From Candidatus Brevundimonas phytovorans (GTDB taxonomy: Bacteria; Pseudomonadota; Alphaproteobacteria; Caulobacterales; Caulobacteraceae), in NCBI GenBank assembly GCA_029203145.1, contig CP119309.1:64501-128500 (forward strand): a DNA stretch of 64,000 nt. Direction: 5' to 3'. Position 1 is the first letter of the stretch, and each line of letters begins with the position of its first letter. The translations under genes and the position numbers were made by a program. Shown here piece by piece: positions 8,140 to 17,446 of the stretch. The notes under the pieces are model-generated. The model worked only from the letters and a program-made list of their open reading frames with translations. It had not been told where the DNA came from and ran no database searches.

Positions 8140-8970
8140 ATGCCAAGTGAAGTGGGGGGCGAGGGGGAGAGATACGAAGAGTTCGCGCCGCCGCCGGCCT
8201 TGCGCCCCTTCGTCCGCACCTTCTGGACCTATGCCGCGCCCGACCCCTCCGGCGCGGTGCAGCGCATCGCCCCCGACGGCTGCCCCGAACTGGTGATCGA
8301 CCTGGCCGCCCCCTACGAGGAGGAGGGCGAGGACGGCGTCTTCCGGCCTCAGCCGCCGGTCATCTTCGCCGGCCAGATGACCCGGCCCATGGCCATCCGC
8401 CCCGTCGGTCCGGTCGAGATCGTGGCCGTGCGGTTCGAGCCCGACGGGGCGCGCGACTTTCTCGGGCTGCCGCTGATCGAGGCTGCGGACCGGCGCCTTG
8501 ATCTGGTGGCGCGGCTGGCGGGGTTTACGGCCCCGACCGGCGATCCGGCGCGACAGGTGGGGGCCCTGACCGACTGGCTGGAGGGGCAGCGCCGCGCCGG
8601 CGCCTGGCGCATCGACCCGGCCGTCCGCGCCGAGGTCGCCGCCGCCGAGCGCGAGGCCGAGGCGCCCTCATTGTCGCCCGCCGACCGCCGCGCCCTGCAA
8701 CGCCGCTTCCGCGACCGGGTCGGCGTTGCTCCGCGCACCCTGCGCTCCATCTTCCGCTTCCGCCGCGTCTTCGATCATGCCGCGGGCCAGGACGCCGACG
8801 CCGTCTCCTGGCTGGAGGCGGGCCTGGCGGCGGGCTATTTCGATCAGCCGCAGATGGCCCGCGACTTCCGCCGCTTCCTCGGCTGCACCGCCACCGAATG
8901 GGCGCGCGATCAGGCCGAGCTGGCGCGTCAGCTGGCGTCGCAATCCTACAAGCGGGACGGGGCGGACTGA
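8140..8970 (+). CDS. AraC family transcriptional regulator with DUF6597-type sensor domain
   Basis: A 276-residue protein starting four bases after DUF1178. The N-terminal half (LRPFVRTFWTYAAP, then RIAPDGCPELVIDLAAP and VEIVAVRFEPDGARDFLG) is the cupin-like sensor common in regulators that resemble DUF6597 proteins. The C-terminal 100 residues form an AraC double helix-turn-helix, ending YFDQPQMARDFRRFLGCTATEW in two adjoining segments, with the usual G-Y-F-D-Q-x-x-x-x-R-x-F pattern. The ligand and targets are unknown; the next gene, DUF6265, is a possible partner. Confidence 0.85.
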   Translation: MPSEVGGEGERYEEFAPPPALRPFVRTFWTYAAPDPSGAVQRIAPDGCPELVIDLAAPYEEEGEDGVFRPQPPVIFAGQMTRPMAIRPVGPVEIVAVRFEPDGARDFLGLPLIEAADRRLDLVARLAGFTAPTGDPARQVGALTDWLEGQRRAGAWRIDPAVRAEVAAAEREAEAPSLSPADRRALQRRFRDRVGVAPRTLRSIFRFRRVFDHAAGQDADAVSWLEAGLAAGYFDQPQMARDFRRFLGCTATEWARDQAELARQLASQSYKRDGAD

Positions 8971-9006
8971 TCTAGGCTCCCTGCCGAACCAAGGAGGGAG
9001 ACCTTG

Positions 9007-9459
9007 ATGCTGCTGACCACCCTGATGGCCGCCGCCCTGATGCAGACGCCCGCGCCCGACCTGTCCTGGCTGGCCGGCTACTGGCTGGACTGCTCCGGCG
9101 GGCGTGAGGCGTCGGAGACCTGGACCGACCCGCGCCTGGGCCTCGTCGTCGGCCACGCCGTCACCGTGCGCAATGGCCGCAGCGGCTTCGAGAGCGCCCA
9201 TATCGGTCCCGCCGCTGAGGGCGGCCTGGCCTACTTCGCCCGGCCCGAAGGCGCGGCCGCCGTCCCCTTCCGCCTGATCGAAAGCGGGCCGCAGCGGGTT
9301 GTTTTCGCCAACCCCGCCAACGACTTTCCGCACCGCATCCTCTATCAGCGCGAGGGGGATGTGCTGACCGCCCGCATCGAAGGGGCGGATGACGATGAGA
9401 CCCGGAGTGCGGAATGGACCTTCAACAAGGCGGAACTGAACGCCCGCTGTCCCAGCTGA
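9007..9459 (+). CDS. DUF6265 family protein
   Basis: A 150-residue protein with a short hydrophobic N-terminus that may act as a weak signal peptide. It contains LSWLAGYWLDC near the start, then the conserved blocks TWTDPRLGLVVGHAVTV and VVFANPANDFPHRI, which I associate with DUF6265, a beta-rich family without an assigned role. The ATG at 9007 is preferred over the TTG at 9004 because a strong AAGGAGG (8991-8997) lies upstream. Its end overlaps the GNAT gene by 46 bases if that gene starts at 9414. Confidence 0.78.
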   Translation: MLLTTLMAAALMQTPAPDLSWLAGYWLDCSGGREASETWTDPRLGLVVGHAVTVRNGRSGFESAHIGPAAEGGLAYFARPEGAAAVPFRLIESGPQRVVFANPANDFPHRILYQREGDVLTARIEGADDDETRSAEWTFNKAELNARCPS

Positions 9460-9947
9460 CCTGGCGGCCCATGACGCCCGAGGACATCGACGGCGTCGTC
9501 GCGGTCGCCCGCCTGTCCTTCCCCGACCATTTCGAGGCGCGCGAGTGCTTCGCCGAGCGACAGGCACTGGCCCCCGAGGGCTGCTTCGTCCTGTCCGATC
9601 CGGCCGGAACCGTCATGGGTTATCTGATGGCCTATCCCTGGCGACGCAACAGCGCCCCGCCGCTAGACAGCCTGATCGGCGCCGTCCCGGCCGACGCCGA
9701 GGTCATCTATCTGCATGATCTGGCCGTCCACCCCGACACGCGCGGCGGCGGCCATACCCGGCCCATCGTCGAGCGTCTGGCCGAACAGGCGAAGGCGGCG
9801 GGCTGGCCCGAGATCGCCCTGGTGGCCGTCAACGCGGCGACCGCCTTCTGGGAGCGCCACGGCTTCGTCGTCCAGACCCCGCCCGGCATGGCCGAAAAAT
9901 TGGCCAGCTATGGCGACGACGCCCGCTACATGATCCGCAGTCTCTGA
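9414..9947 (+). CDS. GNAT family N-acetyltransferase
   Basis: A 177-residue acetyltransferase of the GNAT fold. The acetyl-CoA-binding motif A is recognisable as YLHDLAVHPDTRGGGHTRPIV, split here as YLHDLAVHPDTRG and GGHTRPIV, followed by the motif B region ALVAVNAATAFWERHGF. The loop usually written R-G-x-G-x-G/A reads RGGGHT, slightly off consensus. The ATG at 9414 overlaps the DUF6265 gene; an ATG at 9471 (MTPEDIDGVV) would remove the overlap and still keep the domain whole. Substrate unknown. Confidence 0.85.
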   Translation: MDLQQGGTERPLSQLTWRPMTPEDIDGVVAVARLSFPDHFEARECFAERQALAPEGCFVLSDPAGTVMGYLMAYPWRRNSAPPLDSLIGAVPADAEVIYLHDLAVHPDTRGGGHTRPIVERLAEQAKAAGWPEIALVAVNAATAFWERHGFVVQTPPGMAEKLASYGDDARYMIRSL

Positions 9948-9984
9948 TGGGAACCTATGCCGGGGTTCAGGTCTTTCGCACCCC

Positions 9985-10539
9985 ATGACCTTCAAACGCA
10001 CGCTTCCCCTCGTCCTGCTGGCCGGCGTCGCGGTCGCCCTCGGCGCCTGCGCCACCCTGCAACGCGGGCCGGTCGGCAACGCCGCCGTGCCGCAACCGGC
10101 CAAGCCGGTGGATCTCGATCGCTACCTGGGCCGCTGGTATGAGCAGGCCCGCTACGAAGCCTGGTTCCAGAAGGGCTGCGAGGCGGTGACCGCCGACTAC
10201 AGCCTGCGCGACGACGGCCTGATCCGGGTGCTCAACACCTGCCGCGAAGGCGCCGTCGACGGCCCTGAAAAACAATCGGACGGCAAGGCCAAGATCGTCG
10301 CCGACAGCCAGGGGGCCAAGCTGAAGGTGTCCTTCTTCGGCCCCTTCTACGTCGGCGACTACTGGGTGCTGGACCACGCCGACGACTATAGCTGGTCCAT
10401 CGTCGGCGAACCCTCGGGCCGCTACCTGTGGGTCCTCAGCCGCGAAGCGCGTCCCGCAGCCGAAACCCGTCAGGCCCTGCGCAACCGGGTGCAAGCCCTG
10501 GGCTACGACCTGTCTCTGCTGCGCGAGACCCAGCACTAG
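9985..10539 (+). CDS. Outer-membrane lipocalin lipoprotein (Blc-like)
   Basis: A 184-residue bacterial lipocalin. A signal peptide ends in the lipobox LGAC (Cys about 22). The lipocalin GxW motif is LGRWYEQARYE, and later YVGDYWVLDHADDYSW and YLWVLSREAR follow the Blc pattern, as does the C-terminal LRNRVQALGYD. Blc proteins bind lysophospholipids or fatty acids at the outer membrane and respond to envelope stress in enterobacteria. Convergent with ubiG, separated by nine bases. Confidence 0.9.
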   Translation: MTFKRTLPLVLLAGVAVALGACATLQRGPVGNAAVPQPAKPVDLDRYLGRWYEQARYEAWFQKGCEAVTADYSLRDDGLIRVLNTCREGAVDGPEKQSDGKAKIVADSQGAKLKVSFFGPFYVGDYWVLDHADDYSWSIVGEPSGRYLWVLSREARPAAETRQALRNRVQALGYDLSLLRETQH

Positions 10540-10548
10540 GTGAGGGGC

Positions 10549-11367
10549 TCAGGCCTCCCGCGTCGCCATCATCATATAGTTGATGCCCACATCATCGCCC
10601 TCGCTCCAGCGGTCGTTGAGCGGGTCATAGGCCAGCCCATAGGGGCCGGTGACGGTCAGGGGCTCGCCGTCCAGCATGGCGCGCAGCTCCTCGGGCTTGA
10701 GGAACTGGCGCCAGTCGTGGGTGCCGGCGGGGACCCAGCGCAGCACATATTCGGCGGCGACCTTGCCCAGCAGCAGGCCCTTCAGCGTGCGGTTCAGGGT
10801 GGCGACGATCATCATCCCGCCCGGCTTGATCAGTTTCGAGCAGGCGCGGACGAAGGCTTCGGGATCGGCGACATGCTCGATCACCTCCATGGTCAGGACC
10901 ACGTCGAAGGGACCCGCATTCGCTTCCACCATCTGTTCGACGGTGGCGGCGCGATAGGTGATGTCGAGGCCGACCTGTTCGGCGTGGGCGCGGGCCGTGC
11001 CGATGTTCTCAGACGAGGCGTCCAAGGCCGTGACTTCAAAGCCCATGCGCCGCATCGGCTCGGCGATCAGCCCGCCGCCGCAGCCGATGTCGATCAGGCT
11101 GAGACCGGCGAAGGGCGCGCGCGTCCGAACGTCGCGGCCAAAGTGTTCGGCGGCGCGGTCGCGGACGAATTTCAGCCGCGCCGGATTGAAGCGGTGCAGG
11201 GGCGCGAACGGCCCTTTCGGGTCCCACCACTCCGCCGCCTGGGCCGAGAAACGGGCCACATCGGCAGGATCGATGCTGGGCCCCTCGGCACGATCGGTTG
11301 CAAAGGGTGAAAAACCCTCTTCGCTTTGGGGTTTGCGCGGCTCAAGGCTGTCGTTAGAAGCGGACAT
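10549..11367 (-). CDS. ubiG: Ubiquinone biosynthesis O-methyltransferase UbiG
   Basis: UbiG catalyses both O-methylations in ubiquinone synthesis. The 272-residue protein carries motif I LIDIGCGGGLIAEPM, followed by VTALDASSENIGTAR and the UbiG-specific FDVVLTMEVIEHV. The N-terminal EWWDPKGPFAPLHRFNPARL is a family hallmark. The ATG at 11367 (MSASNDSLEP) gives the usual length; ATG 11379 and an upstream start at 11445 are possible but would overlap the lysC leader. It diverges from lysC, a pairing that I recall from many Alphaproteobacteria. Confidence 0.95.
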   Translation of the reverse strand: MSASNDSLEPRKPQSEEGFSPFATDRAEGPSIDPADVARFSAQAAEWWDPKGPFAPLHRFNPARLKFVRDRAAEHFGRDVRTRAPFAGLSLIDIGCGGGLIAEPMRRMGFEVTALDASSENIGTARAHAEQVGLDITYRAATVEQMVEANAGPFDVVLTMEVIEHVADPEAFVRACSKLIKPGGMMIVATLNRTLKGLLLGKVAAEYVLRWVPAGTHDWRQFLKPEELRAMLDGEPLTVTGPYGLAYDPLNDRWSEGDDVGINYMMMATREA

Positions 11368-11423
11368 GGTCGCAGGCATGAACCGCCTTGGCCGCCCATG
11401 CAAGCAGGGGACGAAACGGCACG

Positions 11424-12698
11424 ATGACGCGGCCCGAAACGACACGACTGGTGATGAAGTTCGGGGGGACCTCCATGGGAGACCTCGAGCGTATTCGTCG
11501 TGCGGCGCGAATTATCGCCGCCGAGGCCGCCAAGGGCAAATCGATCGCCGTGGTGGTGTCCGCCATGGCCGGCAAGACCAATGAGCTGGTGGCCTGGACC
11601 GACGGCGCGGGTCCCGCCGCCGCCGGCCTGCCCCTGTCTGACGACGAATATGACGTGGTGGTCGCCTCGGGCGAGCAGGTGACATCGGGCCTTCTGGCGC
11701 TGACGTTGCGCAACATGGGCCTGAACGCACGCAGCTGGATGGGCTGGCAGATCCCGATCATCACCGACGACGCCCATGGCCGCGCCCGCATCGAGGACGT
11801 GCCGGGCGATGTCCTCGGCGCCGCCGTCGACAGCGGCCAGATCGCCATTGTCCCCGGCTTCCAGGGCGTGACCCGCGACGGCCGCATCACCACCCTGGGA
11901 CGCGGCGGCTCCGACACGTCTGCGGTGGCCGTGGCGGCGGCGCTCGGCGCCCCTTGCGACATCTACACCGACGTGGACGGCGTCTATACGACCGACCCCC
12001 GCATCGAGAGCCGCGCGCGGCGCCTGGAAAAGGTCTCCTACGAGGAGATGCTGGAAATGGCCTCGCTTGGGGCCAAGGTGCTGCAGACCCGCTCGGTCGA
12101 ACTGGCCATGGCCAAGCAGGTCCCGGTTCGGGTCCTGTCCAGCTTCATCGAGCCGGATGAGCATGGAAATCTGCCGGAAAACGCCGGCACCCTGATTTGT
12201 GATGAGGATGAGATCGTGGAAAAGCGCATCGTTTCCGGCGTGACCATGAGCCGGGACGAAGCCCGGATCACGCTGCTGGGTCTGGCGGACCGCACCGACG
12301 CCCCCGCCGACGTCTTCACGCGTCTGGCCGAGGCCAACGTCAATGTCGACATGATCGTGCAGAGCCAGGCCCGCACCGAGGGCGCGGTGAACCTGACCTT
12401 CACCACGGGGCGCCGCGACGCCCAGCGCGCCGCCGAGATGATGACCGCCGCCAAGGCGGAACTCGGTTTCGAGGAACTGCGCATCGACGCCGACGTGGCC
12501 AAGATCTCTGTCATCGGCGTGGGGATGCGAAGCCACGCCGGCGTGGCACAGACCATGTTCCGCGCCCTGGCCGACAAGGGGGTCAAGTTCCAGGCCATCT
12601 CGACCTCCGAGATCAAGATCAGCGTGCTGATCGAGGACGCCTATTCCGAACTGGCCGTGCGGGCGCTGCATTCGGCCTACGGGCTCGACGCGTTATAG
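11424..12698 (+). CDS. lysC: Aspartate kinase
   Basis: First enzyme of the lysine, threonine and methionine family, phosphorylating aspartate. The 424-residue protein begins with the kinase signature VMKFGGTSMGD, and contains the substrate-binding TLGRGGSDTSAVA. Two C-terminal ACT domains are seen around residues 265-340 (ITLLGLADR, VDMIVQ) and 345-415 (ISVIGVGMRSHAGV, ISTSEIKISVLI), implying feedback control by lysine and/or threonine. The ATG at 11424 (MTRPETTRL) is preferred over the TTG at 11388, which would add 12 unlike residues. The gap to ptsP is 66 bases. Confidence 0.97.
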   Translation: MTRPETTRLVMKFGGTSMGDLERIRRAARIIAAEAAKGKSIAVVVSAMAGKTNELVAWTDGAGPAAAGLPLSDDEYDVVVASGEQVTSGLLALTLRNMGLNARSWMGWQIPIITDDAHGRARIEDVPGDVLGAAVDSGQIAIVPGFQGVTRDGRITTLGRGGSDTSAVAVAAALGAPCDIYTDVDGVYTTDPRIESRARRLEKVSYEEMLEMASLGAKVLQTRSVELAMAKQVPVRVLSSFIEPDEHGNLPENAGTLICDEDEIVEKRIVSGVTMSRDEARITLLGLADRTDAPADVFTRLAEANVNVDMIVQSQARTEGAVNLTFTTGRRDAQRAAEMMTAAKAELGFEELRIDADVAKISVIGVGMRSHAGVAQTMFRALADKGVKFQAISTSEIKISVLIEDAYSELAVRALHSAYGLDAL

Positions 12699-12764
12699 AA
12701 TGAACACGAGGGCCGCCCTATCTGGTCAGTGGGCTGATCGACGGGCGGCCAGGCGGGAGGCGAC

Positions 12765-15032
12765 ATGGTGAAGGGCGGATTGACGACGAGGGGGCCTCGC
12801 AACCTCCTGCGCCAGATCCGCGAAGCCATGGCCGGCGGCGGCCCGGCGCAGGACCGGCTGGACATGGTGGTGCGCACCATCGCCCAGTCCATGGTCGCCG
12901 AGGTCTGCTCCATCTATCTGCGCCGCGCCTCGGGCGAGCTGGAGTTGTTCGCCACCCAGGGCCTGAACCCTGAGGCTGTCCACAACACCCGCCTTCGCCC
13001 TGGCGAAGGCCTGGTCGGCGAGGTGGCCCGTCTGGCCCAGCCGATCAGCCTGTCGGACGCCCCGTCCCACCCCAGCTTCTCCTATCGCCCGGAAACCGGC
13101 GAAGATCCCTTCCACGCCTTCCTCGGCGCGCCCCTGCTGCGCGGCGGTCGGGCCATCGGCGTCCTGGTCGTCCAGAACCGCGCCGCCCGTCGCTATGACG
13201 AGGAAGAGGTCGAGGACATCCAGACCATCGCCATGGTCCTGGCCGAGACGGTCGCCTCGGGCGAGCTGCTGGCCCAGGACGAACTGCGCGACGTCGAGGT
13301 GGCCCCCCATCGCCCCGAACGGCTGAAGGGCCAGAAGTTCGCCGAAGGCCTGGCCTACGGCGTCGTGGTCCAGCACGAGGCCCCCCTGGCGCCGGAACAG
13401 CTGCTGTCCGACGATCCGACCGCCGAGGAAAAGCGCCTGGCCGAAGCCCTGTCGGCGCTCAAGGCCGGCATCGACGTCATGCTGGAAGGTGGCCAGACCA
13501 AGCTGGGCGGCACCTCGTTCGAGGTGCTGGAAACCTATCGCATGTTCGCCGACGACCGGGGCTGGAACCGCTCGCTGGAAGAGGCCGTGCGCTCCGGCCT
13601 GACCGCCGAGGCCGCCGTCGACCGCGTCCGCAACGAACACCGCGCCCGCTTCGCCAAGGCCCGCGACCCCTATATCCGCGAACGCCTGCACGACTTCGAG
13701 GACCTGGCCAACCGTCTGCTGCGGGTGCTGGCGGGCGACAACCCCGGCCACCGCGACCTGCCGGACGACGCCATTCTGGTGGCCAGAAACCTTGGCCCCG
13801 CCGACCTGCTGGAATATCCGCGCCACAAGCTGCGCGGCCTCTTGCTGGAAGAAGGCTCGGCCGCCAGCCACGCCGCCATCGTGGCCCGCGCCCTGCAAAT
13901 CCCCTGCGTCGGTCGCCTGCAAGGCCTGCGCGACCGCCTGTCCGAGGGCGATCAGGTCATCGTCGACGGCGAGACGGGCGAGGCCTACCTGCGCCCCCGC
14001 CCCGACATGCTGGCGGCGGTCCAGACCCGCATGGCCGTGCGCGCCCAGCGCCGGGCCGAGTTCGACCTGCTGCGCGACACCCCCGCCGTCACCAGGGACG
14101 GCACGCGCATCACCGTCCTGACCAACGCCGGTCTGGCCGTGGATCTGGAGAACCTGGACGCGACGGGGGCCGAGGGCATCGGCCTGTTCCGCACCGAGTT
14201 CCAGTTCATGGTCTCGGATGAGCTGCCGCGTCTGGACGCCCAGACGGCGCTCTACAAGCTGGTGCTGGACGCGGCGGGCGACCGCCCTGTCACCTTCCGC
14301 ACCCTCGACATCGGCGGCGACAAGGTCCTGCCCTATCTCGACAATGAGCGGGAAGAGAACCCGGCCCTGGGCCGTCGCGCCATTCGTCTGGGGCTGGACC
14401 GTCCGGCCCTGCTGCGGATGCAGGTGCGCGCCCTTCTGGCCGCCGCCGCCGGGCGCGAACTGCGCGTCATGTTCCCCATGATCGCCACGGTGGACGAGTT
14501 TCGCGCTGCGCGCGAGCTGGTCGATGTCGAGTGCGACTGGGCGCGGCGTCGCGGGCGGCCCCTGCCGTCCCTGCTGCGCGTCGGGGCCATGGTCGAATGC
14601 CCCAGCCTGTTGTGGCACCTGGACGCCCTGCTGCCGCTGACCGACTTCGTCTCGATCGGCACCAACGACCTGTTGCAGTACATGTTCGCCGCCGACCGGA
14701 CTAATCCTCTGGTCTCGGACCGCTATGATCCCCTGTCGCCCCCGGCCCTGCGCGCCCTGGCCGAAATCCAGCAGAAGTGCGCCGACAGCGCCACGCCGGT
14801 CTCGGTCTGCGGCGAGCTGGCCGGTCGTCCGCTGGAAGCCTTCGCCCTGATCACCCTGGGCTACACCCGTCTGTCCGCCCCGGCGGGCGGGGTGGGGCCG
14901 GTCAAGCGCATGATCCTGTCAGCCGACCTGCCCGCCGCCCGTCGCGGCATGAACGTTTTGCTCGGCTCCTCGGCCGGATCGGTACGCGGCGAGATCGAGT
15001 CCCTGGCGCGCAAGCTCAACGTCATCGTCTGA
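12765..15032 (+). CDS. ptsP: Phosphoenolpyruvate-protein phosphotransferase PtsP (EI-Ntr)
   Basis: A 755-residue enzyme I of the nitrogen PTS, which passes phosphate from PEP to NPr and on to EIIA-Ntr as a signalling chain. An N-terminal GAF domain (about residues 20-165) precedes the PEP-utiliser N-terminal domain, the phosphohistidine loop GSAASHAAIVARALQIP (His about 369), and the TIM-barrel PEP-binding domain with GLFRTEFQFM, LDIGGDKVLPYL, FVSIGTNDLLQYM and the catalytic Cys in VSVCGELAG. GAF domains of this type in EI-Ntr sense glutamine and 2-oxoglutarate. It is in the lysC-ptsP order typical of Alphaproteobacteria. Confidence 0.96.
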   Translation: MVKGGLTTRGPRNLLRQIREAMAGGGPAQDRLDMVVRTIAQSMVAEVCSIYLRRASGELELFATQGLNPEAVHNTRLRPGEGLVGEVARLAQPISLSDAPSHPSFSYRPETGEDPFHAFLGAPLLRGGRAIGVLVVQNRAARRYDEEEVEDIQTIAMVLAETVASGELLAQDELRDVEVAPHRPERLKGQKFAEGLAYGVVVQHEAPLAPEQLLSDDPTAEEKRLAEALSALKAGIDVMLEGGQTKLGGTSFEVLETYRMFADDRGWNRSLEEAVRSGLTAEAAVDRVRNEHRARFAKARDPYIRERLHDFEDLANRLLRVLAGDNPGHRDLPDDAILVARNLGPADLLEYPRHKLRGLLLEEGSAASHAAIVARALQIPCVGRLQGLRDRLSEGDQVIVDGETGEAYLRPRPDMLAAVQTRMAVRAQRRAEFDLLRDTPAVTRDGTRITVLTNAGLAVDLENLDATGAEGIGLFRTEFQFMVSDELPRLDAQTALYKLVLDAAGDRPVTFRTLDIGGDKVLPYLDNEREENPALGRRAIRLGLDRPALLRMQVRALLAAAAGRELRVMFPMIATVDEFRAARELVDVECDWARRRGRPLPSLLRVGAMVECPSLLWHLDALLPLTDFVSIGTNDLLQYMFAADRTNPLVSDRYDPLSPPALRALAEIQQKCADSATPVSVCGELAGRPLEAFALITLGYTRLSAPAGGVGPVKRMILSADLPAARRGMNVLLGSSAGSVRGEIESLARKLNVIV

Positions 15033-15132
15033 GCCACAGACTGAAGCGGGGCCGCTTTCCCGCGTTGCCCGCATCAAGCGGCTCGTCTAAGCGGAGGGGA
15101 GGGCGCCTCCGCGTCCGCCAACGGAACCCCGC

Positions 15133-16191
15133 ATGGATCAGGATCGGCAAGACGCGCCGTCCCTCGAGGACGCCGAGACGCTGGGCGAGGCCCTGCGCGC
15201 GGCCCGTCTCGCCTCGGGCCGCTCCATGGCCCAGCTGTCGACCATGACGCGGGTGCATCCGCGCTATCTGACGGCGCTGGAGCAGAACGAGTTTTCGGTC
15301 CTGCCGTCGCGCATCTTCTCCATGGGCTATGTCCGCGCCTATGCGGGCGCGCTTGGTCTGGACGAACTGACGGCGGTCGAGCGTTTCAAGCGCGAGTTCC
15401 CCGAGGCCGCGGTGCCGCTTCAGGCCCCGACCGGCGCCGCGCTGCAACAGATGCGCCGCACCTCGCCCAAGGTTCTGGCCGCCCTGGGCGTGCTGATCGT
15501 GGCCGTGGTCGGCTGGAACGTCTTCCAGCGCGTGGTCCGCATCGAGCCGCCGCACCCCTCCGATCTGGTCGCCGTGCCCAAGGACTGGGCCAGGGAGGCC
15601 GACGCCGAGGCGGACCGCGCCCTCTATCTGGGCGCGCCGCGCGCCGCCCCGCCGGACCAGACCACCCCGGCGCTATACATCACCCCTGGGCTTGAGGCGC
15701 AGCTCACGGGGATCGACCCTGACGATCCCAACGCCGTGGTCGCGCCCGCGCCGCCGGTTCAGGCGGCCTTCAACCCGCGCGGCGCCGTTTTCGGCGCTTC
15801 GGCCACGACCTCGCAGGTCATTCTTCAGGCCAGGAAGCCCGCCAGCCTGGTCGTCCGCCAGAGCGACGGCCGCATCCTGTTCGCGCGTCAGCTGGCGGCG
15901 GGCGAGGCCTGGCGCGCCCCGCCGAACGTCTCGGCCACGGTGGACGTGTCGGACCCGACGGCCTTCGACGTCTATCTGAACGGCGAACACGGCGGCGCCC
16001 TGCCGGCGGCCCAGTCGCCTCTGGGGCAGTTGAACAGCCGCGCCCAGGCCGATGCGCGTCAGTCCGAGGCCCGCGCCGCCGCCGCTGCTGAAGCCCAGAC
16101 CCGCGCCCGCGCCGCGCAAGCCGCCGCCGCTCTCGCGGCTGCGCCCGCGCCCACGGCCCCGGCGCCGGTTACGCCGCCGCCCGCGAGATGA
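15133..16191 (+). CDS. RodZ-like helix-turn-helix membrane protein
   Basis: A 352-residue protein with an N-terminal HTH_25 domain (residues about 17-85, LGEALRAARLASGRSMAQL), one transmembrane helix near residues 115-132 (VLAALGVLIVAVVGWNVF), and a periplasmic part with a DUF4115-like beta domain (about 210-300, VILQARKPASLVVRQ). This is the RodZ architecture, where the HTH binds MreB and supports rod shape. The tail is low-complexity Ala/Pro/Gln. It may be co-transcribed with ispG 64 bases downstream. The RodZ function is inferred from architecture. Confidence 0.8.
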   Translation: MDQDRQDAPSLEDAETLGEALRAARLASGRSMAQLSTMTRVHPRYLTALEQNEFSVLPSRIFSMGYVRAYAGALGLDELTAVERFKREFPEAAVPLQAPTGAALQQMRRTSPKVLAALGVLIVAVVGWNVFQRVVRIEPPHPSDLVAVPKDWAREADAEADRALYLGAPRAAPPDQTTPALYITPGLEAQLTGIDPDDPNAVVAPAPPVQAAFNPRGAVFGASATTSQVILQARKPASLVVRQSDGRILFARQLAAGEAWRAPPNVSATVDVSDPTAFDVYLNGEHGGALPAAQSPLGQLNSRAQADARQSEARAAAAAEAQTRARAAQAAAALAAAPAPTAPAPVTPPPAR

Positions 16192-16255
16192 ATCGTCGCG
16201 GACCGCGGCTGATGTCGTGGTTTTGCCGTCGTTCCTCGCCTATGTTCCGCGCGAC

Positions 16256-17386
16256 ATGAGCAGTTCCGAACTCGGCCACATCCGTCCCTGGCGCCACATC
16301 GAGCGCCGCAAGAGCCGCCAGATCATGGTCGGTTCCGTCCCCGTCGGCGGCGACGCCCCGATCAGCGTCCAGTCGATGACCAATACGCCGACGACCGACG
16401 CGGCGGCGACGCTGGAGCAGATCCGCCAGCTGGAAGAGGCCGGGGCCGACATCGTCCGCGTCTCCTGCCCCGACGAGGAGTCCACGGCGGCCTTCAGGAC
16501 CATCGCGCGCGAGGCTCGCGTGCCGCTCGTGGCCGACATCCACTTCCACTACAAACGCGGCATCGAGGCCGCTCAGGCGGGCGCCGCCTGCCTGCGCATC
16601 AACCCGGGCAACATCGGCTCCATCGACCGGGTCAAGGAGGTGGTTCAGGCCGCCCGCGACCACGGTTGCTCCATGCGCATCGGCGTCAACGCCGGCTCGC
16701 TGGAAAAGGAGCTGCTGGAAAAATACGGCGAGCCCTGCCCGGACGCCATGGTCGAGAGCGCGCTGAACCACGCCCGCATCCTGCAGGACCTGGACTTCCA
16801 TGAGTTCAAGATCTCGGTGAAGGCGTCCGACCCCTTCCTGACGGTGGCCGCCTATCAGCAGCTGGCCGAGGCCATCGACTGCCCGTTGCACCTGGGCGTG
16901 ACCGAGGCCGGACCCTTGCGCACCGGCACCATCAAGTCGGCCATCGGCATGGGGAACATGCTGTGGGCCGGCATCGGGGACACCATTCGCGTCTCCCTGG
17001 CCGCCGACCCGGTGGAAGAGATCAAGGTCGGCTTCGACATCCTGAAATCCCTGGGGCTGCGCCACCGGGGGGTGAACATCATCGCCTGCCCGTCGTGCGC
17101 GCGTCAGGGTTTCAACGTCATCGAGACGGTGGCCATCCTGGAAGAGAAGCTGGCCCATGTCTCGACGGCCATGTCGCTGTCGATCATCGGCTGCGTCGTC
17201 AACGGACCGGGCGAGGCCCTCTATACCGACGTCGGCTTCACCGGCGGCGGCAAGGGCGCGGGCATGGTCTATCTGAACGGCAAGATCGCCGGCAAACAGG
17301 CCAATGACGGCATGATCGACCACATCGTCGAACTGGTCGAAGCCAAGGCCGCCGAACTGGACGCCGCGCGCAAGGCGGCGGAATAG
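16256..17386 (+). CDS. ispG: 4-hydroxy-3-methylbut-2-en-1-yl diphosphate synthase IspG (GcpE)
   Basis: Penultimate enzyme of the MEP isoprenoid pathway, a [4Fe-4S] protein that reduces MEcPP to HMBPP. The 376-residue protein has the cluster ligands Cys278 and Cys281 (ACPSCARQGF) and Cys313 with Glu320 (CVVNGPGE). The N-terminal TIM barrel shows VGGDAPISVQSMTNTPT and LVADIHFHY. The frame is open back to 16052, but that part is antisense-like low complexity inside the RodZ-like gene, so the ATG at 16256 is taken as the start. Confidence 0.97.
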   Translation: MSSSELGHIRPWRHIERRKSRQIMVGSVPVGGDAPISVQSMTNTPTTDAAATLEQIRQLEEAGADIVRVSCPDEESTAAFRTIAREARVPLVADIHFHYKRGIEAAQAGAACLRINPGNIGSIDRVKEVVQAARDHGCSMRIGVNAGSLEKELLEKYGEPCPDAMVESALNHARILQDLDFHEFKISVKASDPFLTVAAYQQLAEAIDCPLHLGVTEAGPLRTGTIKSAIGMGNMLWAGIGDTIRVSLAADPVEEIKVGFDILKSLGLRHRGVNIIACPSCARQGFNVIETVAILEEKLAHVSTAMSLSIIGCVVNGPGEALYTDVGFTGGGKGAGMVYLNGKIAGKQANDGMIDHIVELVEAKAAELDAARKAAE

Positions 17387-17446
17387 GCCCTGTTCCGCTC
17401 CCAAAGGCTGCGCTAGTCAGGCCGGATCAGTGGTTGGGGTAACGTC

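Noticed and set aside
12726..14618. Minus-strand 630-residue frame opposite ptsP
   Set aside because: Shadow of the ptsP reading frame; contains only QGAG/VGQ-like low-complexity sequence.
15044..15057. AAGCGG/CCGCTT hairpin after ptsP as terminator
   Set aside because: The loop is too small in the full pairing, and no T-run follows.
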